This document shows positions 33,249 to 43,822 of a stretch of DNA of 64,000 nt, one piece after another. The translations under genes and the position numbers were made by a program. The notes under the pieces were generated by a model. The model worked only from the letters and a program-made list of their open reading frames with translations. It had not been told where the DNA came from and did no database searches. This DNA is from Morinoia aosen (Eukaryota > Arthropoda > Malacostraca > Amphipoda > Talitridae): assembly GCA_030386875.1 (NCBI GenBank), contig CM059575.1, forward strand, positions 15,834,293-15,898,292, given 5' to 3'. The first letter of the stretch is position 1. The number at the start of each line of letters is the position of its first letter.

Positions 33249-34253
33249 AAAATGAAAAGCAAGGCAAAAATTGCTGTACGAATTGCCATTTTATTATTAC
33301 AAATAGTGAAGTCTACATGAATAAAATTGAACGTTTTGAACTAAACACTTCATCTTCAGCAAAGAAAAGAATTATGCAACAAAACAAAACGAAAATGAGT
33401 AAATTGAAACTACATTATGCCAAAGAATACTACAACATATACAGAAAAATAGTCGTAGATCTAAAACTAAAATATCAAACAAAACAAAAATTAAAAAACC
33501 TAAACTAATGATCATGTATTTGCAACGAGAAGAGGAAAAACACTTTGAGTACCATTTAGAGGGGGTCTGAGCTTAAAAATGTATAGCGACTCGAGGATGC
33601 GTAAATCAATCATATGACGGGCACCTGCAATGATTTTTAAAATGATTTACGGAAACAGGGACGTTACAGTTTTCCGCATGGGATCGAACAGAGGACAGTG
33701 GAGGAGAACCAAGTGGACGACCGGTTCTACAGCTGCGCCCAGCGTGCTCAGCTACTCTGGACATAAGAGTACAACAAGTGGAACCTATGTACTGTGATTC
33801 ACAACGTGAACAACTAAACTGGTAAACCACAGAGGAGCACATAGCAGTGGGCAGCTTATCCTTAAAGCGGAAAAGGGAACCGATAGTGAAATTGTTGACT
33901 AGAATAGAATGAATTTTAAGTTGTCGAAAAAACTTGCTGATTAGGAGTTGAACCCCCCTGATTTAACTTAATAGATTGATGGCCAAAGAAGGGAAGCTTT
34001 AAGAAAAACTTTTGTTGATCACATGATTTTGTTTTATATTTTAGTTTTAGATCTACGACTATTTTTCTGTATATGTTGTAGTATTTTTTGCATAATGTAA
34101 TTTCAATTTACTCATTTTTGTTTTGTCGCAGAATTCTTTTCTTTGCTGAAGATGAACTGTTTAGTTCAAAATGTTCAATTTTATTCATTTAGACTTTACT
34201 ATTTGTGATAATAAAATGGCAATTCGTACAGCGATTTTCGCCTTGCTTTTCAT
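33249..34253 (-). mobile_element. Penelope-like element fragment with inverted ends
   Basis: About 240 bp at 33249-33490 (on the minus strand ending in GCAAGGCAAAAATTGC-like sequence) are repeated inverted at about 34020-34253. Between them lies a GIY-YIG endonuclease fragment on the minus strand. Each arm contains a hammerhead-like block (GCTGAAGATGAA...TTCAAAA). This suits a 5'-truncated Penelope element with an extra inverted end. It lies in the ERCC8 intron, about 175 bp from the exon at 32887-33073. Confidence 0.75.
33606..33842 (-). pseudogene. Penelope GIY-YIG endonuclease fragment
   Basis: 78 codons with VVYQFSCSRCESQYIGST and RVAEHAGRS. The Cys pair SCSRC and the YIGST block are the typical GIY-YIG module at the C-terminus of Penelope reverse transcriptases. 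The RT domain is absent here. Confidence 0.75.
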
Positions 34254-34759
34254 TATATCGTAAAATATTGAAACAATGTCGAAGGGAATAATGAATTTCC
34301 CTGAAAAACATATAGTTGCACCATGAAAAAATTGAAAGGGCAGTTAATAAACTGGAGAACGCACTGCCGACGAAAAATGACAGGTTTTTACCCATACCAA
34401 AAATGAAATAGTTAAAAATAGAATTTTAATAAAAAACCCTCGAAGCACAATTTGAAATAATGCATAATAGATGTGCTTTAATTTTTTTTATTTTCAAAAA
34501 TTTAATTGTTACAAAAATAATGGCCGATGTTAAGCGTTGTGTTTGGAATAGTCACTTTGGTTTTAGATTCTCAGCATATTTAAGGTGAACTTTGGTGTTT
34601 GTGCCAATCAAACTGTGTTTTTTAATTACAGTATTCTTATTTCATTTCAGACAAAAAACATTCTTGAGCATATAAGCCTTGATAATGAACATAAGAAAAA
34701 ATCCCTCTATTTATTTTCTTGCCTCAGTTAGGCATACAATGGTTCCCAAACAGCAGCCA
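34254..34759. other. Intronic DNA, no gene seen
   Basis: AT-rich, nothing recognised. Confidence 0.5.
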
Positions 34760-35000
34760 ATCTATACTATAATAAGAGCCGTGTCCGTCCGTCCGTCTCT
34801 CTGTCTGTCCGAAGCCAGCCGAAAGTGTGTGATGAGCGTATCTGTGATACAAGTTCGAGCCCTTTATATTTCAACGGGCCGTGTTCACGCGGCCTCATCA
34901 ACTTTCGAGAGGTTGTATTTCTTTATTTCTTACGGCCTTCCTTTCATTTCGCCCTCTTTTTTATGTCAAATGAAGGGGGGGGGGGGGGGGGAGACTAGTA
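34760..35000. repeat. (TCCG) microsatellite and poly-G in possible element end
   Basis: ATACTATAATAAGAGCCGTG leads into a CCGTCCGTCCGTCTCTCTGTC microsatellite, and a 14-15-base G run lies at about 34976-34991. The opening sequence resembles ends of some insect rolling-circle elements, but the identification is weak. Confidence 0.35.
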
Positions 35001-35029
35001 TCAATAACACGTGGGGAGATAGCCCAAGA

Positions 35030-35240
35030 AGTAAAGCAGTAAACAAGGTCTCTTTAGTGATATCCCTACAATTAATAGAGTAAATAGGATATCTCTTGAG
35101 GTATCCTCTCAATTAATAAAGTAAATAGGATGTCTCTTGTGATATCCTTACAATTAAAAAGTAAATAGGATATCTGTTGTAATATCCCAACAAGTAATGG
35201 AGCAAATGAGACATCTCTTGTGATATCCCCACTAGAGATA
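35030..35240 (+). repeat. ~40-bp tandem repeat, about 5 copies
   Basis: The degenerate unit AGTAAATAGGATATCTCTTG plus TGATATCCCTACAATTAAT is repeated from about 35038 to 35235, with period near 40 bp. Confidence 0.8.
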
Positions 35241-35350
35241 AGGAGAGTTAATTAAGCTTCAAAAATTTCACAGTGATGAGACGAAGATGAAGAGAGTAGA
35301 GGAAGGCCATGCTGTCTAGACAATGAACAACTTAGAGTAGATTAGTCAAG

Positions 35351-35694
35351 ATGTTAGTTTAAGTTTTCCTAACTGCAACAAAAGCGTTCCAAAGAAAGGA
35401 AGGAGGCAGGCACCATTTAGTATGGAGATGAGGTAATGCGGAATCTAAGCAGAAGGGGCACAGAAACAGTAAGTTGAGAAAGAAGTTTATGAAACAAGAC
35501 ACAAGTCAAAGAAAAAAGTAGTAGGGGCTGAAAAACAGGACAGCAGCGAACCAAAAAAAGTTAGTCCTTGACATAATAAAAAAAATTATTTCAAAAAAAA
35601 GAAAGCCTACCTAACTCACAGTTGGGGCCCTGACATATTTTCTAATCAGAGCGCTAATTCCCATAGATTCAATAGTTGTATCCCCCTGAGGAGA
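35351..35694 (+). repeat. Dispersed ~330-bp repeat, copy F
   Basis: A nearly full copy. It begins TTAGTTTAAGTTTTCCTAAC, includes CACCATTTAGTATGGAGAT and GCTGAAAAACAGGACAGCAG, and ends CAATAGTTGTATCCCCCTG. Confidence 0.8.
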
Positions 35695-35703
35695 TTCAAG
35701 CAG

Positions 35704-35813
35704 AATATTTCAACAAAATGAAGGCCTGCCTAACCTTTAGCACGAGATCTCACATATTCCTCCCAGGAGTGCTAATTTCCATAGATACAATAGTTGCATC
35801 CTTCTGAGGGATT
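35704..35813 (+). repeat. Dispersed ~330-bp repeat, 3' fragment G
   Basis: Only the 3' third (GGCCTGCCTAACCTTTAGC to CAATAGTTGCATCCTTCTG), directly behind copy F in the same orientation. Confidence 0.75.
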
Positions 35814-37526
35814 CCTTTGACATCAAAAGTGAAAGGTTTGACAGGTTCCAAAGGTTTAGATCAAGCAAGGAGAAACGTTTTTCACATAATAACTGAAATA
35901 TGATCATCGTGGTGGCTGCTACGAGCAAACACTGATAGGGTGCGAGAGTGTACTGCTGTCTCATTTCCACCGCCATGAACGGGCTAGGGTCATGGCGGAG
36001 GCTACAATTTCCCCTGGTGAATTGAAGCCTTTTCCCCTGTCTCTTTGGAAATTATGAATTCAGAAAACGTACTTGGGGAAAAGTGCTACCTTAAATTAAT
36101 ACCTGAATTTTATATTCACCCAAGATGATGCACTAGCTGACGCTCTCAGAGTGACAACCCTTCAAGTTCTACATTTAGTTATAACTTTGACATATGCAAT
36201 GAACATTATTTCTCCACACAATTCAACAACAGTTATTCTCCTACTTCCACGAAAGGTGCACTGAAGGTTGGCGAATGTCTTTCAACAAATCTTAACTTAG
36301 CGCTACTCAGAAGTATACAGGATTCCTGATCTACACAGAACCTGCTCTGCTTGGTGTACCTTGAAGAACTAGCACTGCTCAATGATAACATAAGTGACCA
36401 ATCATAAAATCGCTAGCTGGAAGAGTCAGAAGTGGGTTTAGATTTAAAGCAAAGTAGGTCTTATATTTCGATATGTCAGAAATTTGGATCCCATGTAGTG
36501 CCAAATGAATTGAAACTTCACTGAGACTCTCAGCACATCACTCAATTACTTTAACAAAGCAGAAACTGAAGTTAAACCTCGAATTAATAAATGCCTAAAC
36601 ATACACTACATACTCCATTGAATCTTTCACTAGGAAATTTAAAATAAACCAGTCTATGAACATCTCTTTGTTTGAAACAACCAAAAGAGCAACTTGTGTT
36701 TTGGGGGGGAACTTCAAGAGAAACAGCTCTGGGAAGCGCTCTTGCAGAAATATGCCATCACCTGGCTGGCTGGCTGGAAACAATAGTCTACAAACCTTGA
36801 GACTGGGATATTAGTTGGGAGGCAGCAATGAAGAACATTTCTGCTCATACAAACGAGCCACAAAACACGAGAAACCCTGAAGGGTATAAGCCGGATAGGG
36901 TTCAAAATTTAACCTCTGCGAAGGAATGATAGGAATTACTGTTCAAGCCACAAGTTGGACACTGTTGAGCAAGTAGCCCAATTTGCAAAGCAAGATCAGT
37001 TACAGAGGTTGTTCTTAGTCGAAATGGAAAACGTAAGTGGAAGCTCCACTTAAATGCCTTACCAAAGTAACACAAAGGCAACCAGACTCCACACTATGCA
37101 AAAAAAGAATGCAGGAAACAAACAACCAAAAATATGTCCAAAACGGATGTACATCAAACCTGTAGCCTCCAACATTAATTTATTTCCAAATTAAAAATTG
37201 AAAACTACTTAAATCGGTTAACAAAGTTTATTGGAAAAAGATTTAGGCTAGTGTTGAGCCCTAAAACCCAAAAAATAGGATTGACCAAGGTTTAAAATCC
37301 CATCCCAAAATCTGAGGTAGAAATTCCATAGAAATTCAAGTAGATTTTTACCTCCAGTTATGCTTAAAAGCTTTAATAGTTGTGCTTAAAAGCCCAAAAC
37401 TTTTCATTCTTCATTTTTCTTCATTTACAAATATTATCCAGAACGCAATTATTACCTTTGTTAATGAACCCTCGGTAATGGTAATGAGAACCCTGACATT
37501 AATCATTGCTATGCCACGATTTCGTT
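35814..37526. other. Intronic DNA, no gene seen
   Basis: No recognisable coding region. A short CTGGCTGGCTGGCTGG microsatellite lies near 36763-36778. Confidence 0.5.
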
Positions 37527-37885
37527 CAGTGCGCGAGCGCCGTTCACAACAAGCGTCGGTGACCATCAGTGCGCGAGCGCCGTTCACAACAAGCGTCGGT
37601 GACCATCAGTGCGCGAGCGCCGTTCACAACAAGCGTCGGTGACCATCAGTGCGCGAGCGCCGTTCACAACAAGCGTCGGTAACCATCAGTGCGCGAGCGC
37701 CGTTCACAACAAGCGTCGGTGACCATCAGTGCGCGAGCGCCGTTCACAACAAGCGTCGGTGACCATCAGTGCGCGAGCGCCGTTCACAACAAGCGTCGGT
37801 GACCATCAGTGCGCGAGCGCCATTCACAACAAGCGTCGGTGACCATCAATGCGCGAGCGCCGTTCACAACAAGCGTCGGTGACCA
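37527..37885. repeat. 40-bp GC-rich minisatellite, 9 copies
   Basis: Nine head-to-tail units containing GCGCGAGCGCCGTTCACAAC and AAGCGTCGGTGACCATCAGT, starting every 40 bp from 37531. The array is almost perfect, with single differences near 37681, 37822 and 37849. It is CpG-rich in an AT-rich intron. There are no spacers, so it is not a CRISPR array. The unit length is not divisible by three, so the ORF across it is incidental. Confidence 0.97.
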
Positions 37886-38321
37886 GAGCAAGAGGTGGAG
37901 CTCTCTCGCCGCAAAACTGGCTAGCTTTACATCATATGGGAAGGTCGAGTTCCCGGCCTCTCCCCACTAACTGAAGAGAGATTCGGTGGAACTAATTCTT
38001 CTAAAAATTATATGCATTTATTCACTTGTGAGAGGTTCATTAATTATTTTGTTGCTGTGTATACGATTCCGTTCACTCAATTTATTCTAACAAGTTGCCA
38101 CCAAGAGCAATACTCGGGGACTTTGGTTTGCTGAGAGTGGACAATGAATGTGGCGCTTAGCGTACCGGTAATCTCCTAAGCGGGTTATTTTCAATGGTAT
38201 CAATGCACTTCTAAGTGTTATGATTCATATTTTTTGACTGGAAAATTTCGTTTTTCCAATACAGAGTTGTGCATTTCTTCCTTATTTCAAAACATTACAT
38301 CAAATTGCATCATATATTAAA
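37886..38321. other. Intronic DNA, no gene seen
   Basis: Nothing recognised. Confidence 0.5.
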
Positions 38322-38694
38322 TTTGATAAGCTTGAGCTTCTCCAACTACTACAAAAGTGTTCTAATGAGAGGAAGCAGGAAGGCACAACTTACAGTGGAG
38401 TTTAGGAAAGGGCAAATCTACGCACAATGTGTGTTCCGGCAAAATAAGATTCTCCATAGAAATAAATAGTAAGTTGGGAGAGAAGACCATGAAAAAAAGT
38501 AAAAGTGAGAGCAGAAAGAAGCATACGCTGAAAAACAGGAGAGCAGTAAAACGAAAAAAGTGGTCCATAAATAAACAAAAAATATTTCATTTTACCAAAA
38601 AGAAAGCATACCTAACCTTTAACTTGGGACTTGAAATTTTCCCTCCAGGAGCAATAATTCTCAATGATACCATAGTTTTATCAAACTGAAGCGG
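38322..38694 (+). repeat. Dispersed ~330-bp repeat, copy H
   Basis: A diverged copy with AAGGCACAACTTACAGTGGAG, GCTGAAAAACAGGAGAGCAG and CATACCTAACCTTTAACTTG. Its order and orientation match the other copies. Confidence 0.7.
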
Positions 38695-40090
38695 ATTGCT
38701 TCTAACAAGGCATTGGTCAATTCATTTCCAGATTTGAGTTAACCATAAAATTAGACTCTTTCCGACATTGGTTTTAATTAGTTAAAATTCAGGATCATTA
38801 AATGAGTCACCATAGGCACACATAACACAATGGAGCAAAGCAGCACCAGGTGAAGAAGTCTGTGGTGGCACGAAAGTGTTTGGCAGAAAGACACAAACAA
38901 CAAGTGAGTATAAACATATCGCACCCATCACTACGAGCAGAACTGACCCTTCCACCCAATTTAGACAAGCTCAAATGAAGTATCAAATATCCGACCATAA
39001 TACATCTGCTTGCAGTAATACACCACATCTCTACTCATAATGCGTGAATGAAAGAAATACGTCTTTCACGTCATCTGGGGTTACTTGAAAAATTGATTAG
39101 ACAAGTGCCGAGACGCTCTCCTTTCATAGACAAATTATTGTGGCTTCAAACCTAAAACCTTGACGGTGTTTTTTCTTTATAGAAAAGGAACTTATACGCA
39201 TTATCCCACTTACATCCAGTTTACAACAGACACTATTTGCATACTTTATCAGTGAAGCTCAGGAATTCAAGCTACCTCTAATGAGCACAAGTCATAACTA
39301 GCGTCGCTCAATGCCTTCAGGGCCCCTTCTCTCAGACAGCATAGTCCCCAGCCCATTGAAGTAATAAGGGTAGAGACTGAAAAAAGAGAACAAGGAAAAG
39401 AATAACAGAAGGATAGAAGCGTGGTTTAAGCTCTGTTAAATTAAAAACGTTGAAAGATGTGTACTTTTGTTCATGAAGAAAGCTTTGAGTAAATGCAAAA
39501 AAAAGACTGGAACAATACGTACATCAATATAACGTCATTGAAAAAACTCTCGCCATTAGAAAAATGACAAGGGAAATAATAAAACTCGCATTTTTGGCCA
39601 GAACAGAAATTATCACAATCGACATAGTACAATTGGTGATAGGCAACCAAGGACATAAAGGACTACCAGATCAGAGGTTGACCAACGAGACCAAAGGTAT
39701 ACTCCAAATCAGGAGCAAAGAACCCTTAAGGTTCCTCAAGTATGAGCTTTATTAACACAGAATCCCTCAACATGTAATGCACATTCAGTTTGAGCCCAAA
39801 ATTACTTTCAACCAAACAAAAATAAACAGGTAAACATTATGGATATAAGTCTGAAAATAAGGTTTAGCATTATGTGGTTGACTTTATTTATCTGTACTTG
39901 CTTTTTTAACCAGAGCTACTAGCAGTTATCAATATTAAATCCAAACCACAGGAGGTTTTTTTCATAACTCAATACTATCTTGAAATAACAGCATACTGCA
40001 ATAACTGTTGAAAATTCAATGTTCAAAGGAATTATAAAAAGGTTTGAAATAATAAGATTTTAATATTCTAAAGACCAACAACAAACGAAC
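38695..40090. other. Intronic DNA, no gene seen
   Basis: ERCC8 intron sequence. Open stretches at 38807-39028 and 39564-39755 have no recognisable motif. Confidence 0.5.
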
Positions 40091-40282
40091 TTGATATGTG
40101 TGTGCTCCTGGTGCTGGCTCTCTGATGCTGAGGACACTGGGGAAGACTTTCCGGGTGACAGGCCCGATGGTCTGCAGGGTGGATGAGTGGAGGTCATGCA
40201 CAGCGATACTGCCGTCCAAACGACCAGACACCAGATAGCGGTTCTTGGCGCACTCCAAGTCTGCCGAGATAACTTGGCTTGC
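40091..40282 (-). CDS. ERCC8 (CSA) exon, WD blade 1
   Basis: This 192-bp exon (64 codons) has a strong acceptor TTTTTGTTGCAG and a weaker donor CAA|GTTCGT. It encodes VISADLECAKNRYLVSGRLD, then GSIAVHDLHSSTLQTI, aligned with human [20 protein letters not shown] and GVIVLYDLENSSRQ. It ends GAHTYQ, joining in phase 0 to VNKVEWYP of the next exon (human RYS-VETVQWYP). It corresponds to about residues 45-105 of the human protein, so at least one more 5' exon encoding about 40 residues must exist. I did not find it in 40283-64000; intron 1 may extend past the window. Confidence 0.87.
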
Positions 40283-41370
40283 CTGCAACAAAAACACTTT
40301 GTGAGGGTAGCTGAAAGTTCATCACTAGTCACCAGATATGCATTAATTGCATCTCATTCCCTATTAAATTGTAAAAAAAAATACTCCATTACGTTCAAAG
40401 CATATTGAAATACAATTTCAAGGAATGAAGCAGTTAGACATTTTCTACATTAACAAATGGCATTTTATATAGAAACAAATGGTATACATTACCAAACATT
40501 CAGAGCAAAACCTGAATCAAAAGCATAAATAACTTAAGATTATTTTGACTATCTCTCCAGATATGCCAATATTATTTTTGAAGAATTTAAAATTTTTTAT
40601 ATTAGCTAATAATTAATGCTGCTGACTAAACACAGGCTGTGTATAACAAAAAATAATTTCAAAACTAGAATAATTTTGAATCAAATCAAAGGTAAAGTCT
40701 TTTGTCAAATATTGGTTAAATTAACAAAATTTAGAAGTAGCAACAATAATTCACGCTCACTACAACAAATTGATGCTTACAAATTACAACCACTTCCTCT
40801 TTCACGTGATAATTTTCATTATTTAACATACATTCACAAAATATTCTGATCTTGTATGTTTTCCCAATGAAAAGAACAGATTTTCTACTACTTTGTCCAT
40901 TTCTTGTCAAGTTGATCAAGTTTCAAACTTAGATAGGGAAAAACTGACAGTATCATTAGACATGCATATTGTTTGTGGCCTCAAAATGAAAATGATAAAA
41001 GATAAAACATATTTTTATTCACGTGTTCAACTCTACTGAAATAAAGCAGTGACTCCACCAAAACTTATGAGGTTGGTACAACAATAAGGCCAACTCTATT
41101 GACAAAATAATAAAAAGTATCTGAGTTTGCTGCAGGTAGCTCGAAACATATCTAATAATTGCTGTGTACTACACATGCTAAATGGACTGGTCCAGTTGGT
41201 ATGGGGGCAACAGACTGGGCAACACACTGATACAAGACTAGAACAGAGATGTTTACAAACTAATGAAGTAATGCATTCCTACAAGACCTTTAATTCTCAT
41301 TTGGAAATGAAAAAGTGCAATTCACCACTTCCTCTAGCCCGTAATTTTCTTTTCATATTTCAAGTTTATA
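40283..41370. other. Intron 1 of ERCC8, no gene seen
   Basis: AT-rich; nothing recognised. Confidence 0.5.
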
Positions 41371-41388
41371 TTAACCCATTAATGCCGA

Positions 41389-41408
41389 GTGGCAGGAAAT
41401 CCTGCCAT
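41389..41408. promoter_or_regulatory. piggyBac left subterminal near-palindrome
   Basis: GTGGCAGGAAATCCTGCCAT, an imperfect palindrome just inside the left inverted repeat. It is related to the sites at 50192-50211 and 52566-52585. Confidence 0.5.
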
Positions 41409-41584
41409 GGAATAAAAATTTAATTTATAACTACAACCTTCAGAAAGTTAGGCAAGGTTAGATTCAGTTGTATTCTGGTTAGGTTCAGATAGCTACTTTT
41501 TAATTTTCACTAGTTTACCGCTTGGCAACCATCTTCAGTAGCAGTTTGAACAGTGCGGAGAAAAGTGCTTCTCAACTCAGCCTG

Positions 41585-42332
41585 TGTTACGATCCTCCTT
41601 CTTCAAGATCGAACGAAGTGATTAAATTTTCTCCTTTTGGATAAATCGTTCAAATGAAATAAATCTCTTTTCTCATTCTCAGTGGAATCTCATGGCCGGC
41701 ATCCTAATTTAAGGCGCAACTATAGCAGGCATTGAAACACACGTTATATGTGGCCACACAATTTACTGTTATAAACGGATATCACCAATATGCCGGGGAT
41801 TTGTTAAAACCCGCAAACGTATATAGCTACAAAGAGGTAATCTTACGCACACTCGTGTGAAGCGCTGGTGCAGGTTTCGTTGGATTCGAAGTAGCCTCGT
41901 TTACTTTATTTGAATAACCAGTTGATTTAAGCGTTAAGTCACAGTTGAAATTTATACAATAACAATACCCAGCACGCCGGACTGGATTCTATCACAAAAC
42001 TCAAGTAAAACGGCGTGTACGAGGACCTTCGACGATAGTGACACGTAGGGTAGTGAGAGCTCTTTACCTTAGGGACAACCCTTTATAGATGCAGTTACCG
42101 CCGCTACTTTCCGCGACGGTTGGCATCAGTAACGGCCGTGAGACCAACTTTCGGGACTTTTTTTGGTATGGCCCCGTCGTTGTCGGGCTGGCGTCGCTCG
42201 GAGCTGCTGATGTAGCTTTCGCTGAGCTACGCAGAATCTTGCAACCGTCGCTGGTGCACTGAGTACGAAACTCCCTTGCTGGCGAAAACGTTGTTCGTGT
42301 ATGGCACGTCGTTACATAGAGGGTACACAACA
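41585..42332 (-). repeat. Gypsy 2 3' LTR
   Basis: 748 bp; plus-strand ends are TGTTACGATCC and GTACACAACA. By eye it is identical to the 5' LTR. ORFs lying within it recur in the other LTR and are not genes. Confidence 0.95.
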
Positions 42333-42344
42333 ATCCTCCCCAGG
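42333..42344 (-). other. Gypsy 2 polypurine tract
   Basis: On the minus strand CCTGGGGAGGAT abuts the 3' LTR. Confidence 0.7.
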
Positions 42345-43822
42345 TCGTTTTTAGTAATATCCTCCTGGATATTGTCGCAATTGGAAGTATCCGTCTACTT
42401 GAAGTTGTGAGAAATCTCATCCTTCATTGCAAGGGAAGATTCAGACAAGCCAACGAGATTTGTGCTTCTGACGCACGCTGAAACGAAGATCTTAAACAAG
42501 CAATGACGAAAAGTTGATATCGGGATATCCTTATCCTTCTCCATCATCGAAGACCTTCTCCCGCGACTGATGATATTCCTTGGAGGCCAATCCGAGGATA
42601 TCTGGAGGTGAATACCGCCCAAAATATAAATATGTCGAGTGTAAACTCGATTTTGTCATTACTTCCGCATGCATGTAGTTATTTTGAACGTATTAGTGTT
42701 CAACGGTATCTTCTTAATTTTTCCGCCTTAGCCGAATCCATGCTTTGGCGTATATCGAAATGGGGGGGGAGCCTCACCCTCGTTGTGATGTCACGCCACT
42801 CTCCAAATTGCAGTTCCGCCGATAGTAGATTGCGCCACGTTCTCGTAGTCGAAGTAACCCTCACGCGTTGCATCCAGTCGCTCAGCCCTTTAACTCGCGT
42901 CGACCCTGTTGGTCGTAGTATTTACGTCCGAGTGAGTGCGCTGTCTAGCCATGCCATATCAATGGAGCGCGGTGTTGCCAGATTTCTCGTAGACTGCGCG
43001 AACAGTGCGGTCCTGCCAGACCCGTGCCATGCACACGTCCCAGCCTGAGCGTAGCGCTTGCTCGCAGCAGCCGCTGTGAGCCTGCCATGACCTTGAGTCA
43101 GAGCAGCTGGGATGCTGGAGCAGCCACTGTTGTGTTCACGCACGCCTCTGTAGTGCTGGTGTCGCTGTGCAGCCGTGTCACAACAGCCTTACGTATAGCT
43201 GCAACAACCGTATTGAATTAGTTTCTGGACATGGTAATTATCTCCCATGGATTCCTTCAAGATTTCCCCCCTTGCAGCCCGTCTACTTGCTTTAACTTCA
43301 TCCACCGACATGTACATTTGGTATATCATTTTATTACTAACTCAAAAGGAATCCATTCGGAGAATATTATAACTAATACATAATGAAATAAATGCAAGGT
43401 AAATGAAATTAATGAGAAATACATAACATGACATTCAATATCTCGGATAGTTAGCGGGCTGTAAAGGAAAGTTCCTACGTATTAGCACGCATTCCTGGGG
43501 AAGAGCTCTGAAAAGACATACGAACGGGTTACAAATTTGACATCGAGTAAAATTTTTATCTGATTGATGAGCATCATCAAGGTAAATACATAAATTGATT
43601 TATAAATCGACATTAATCATGTAATACATCCTATCTGCATTTCGCTGGAGAAATCATTTAAATTTAAGTCGAAGCACTTATCCTAAAATTGAAATATGAA
43701 AGAAATGTTAAACACGAGGGAAATGGTTAGGAAACATCCTTAATATTAAACATAGTACATTTGGAAATGAAATGGGGTAATCATCATCGAAGTTTTGGGA
43801 CGTCCTTGCGAGACACAAGTAA
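42345..43822 (-). other. Gypsy 2 3' region, no env
   Basis: About 1.5 kb between pol and the polypurine tract. Open stretches occur on both strands (for example 42608-43048 plus) but show no membrane segment or recognisable motif. I see no envelope gene. Confidence 0.5.

Noticed and set aside
34679..35083. 134-codon plus-strand ORF
   Set aside because: It crosses a CCGT microsatellite, a poly-G run and a tandem repeat, so it is a chance open frame.
37527..37885. CRISPR-like array
   Set aside because: The units are head to tail with no spacers, and the genome is animal. It is a minisatellite.
41585..42420. ORFs inside the Gypsy 2 LTR (also seen at 49763-50047)
   Set aside because: They are identical in both LTRs and cross no recognised domain.
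42608..43048. 146-codon plus-strand ORF inside Gypsy 2
   Set aside because: It is antisense to the element, has no membrane segment or motif, and overlaps open stretches on the other strand. It does not look like env.
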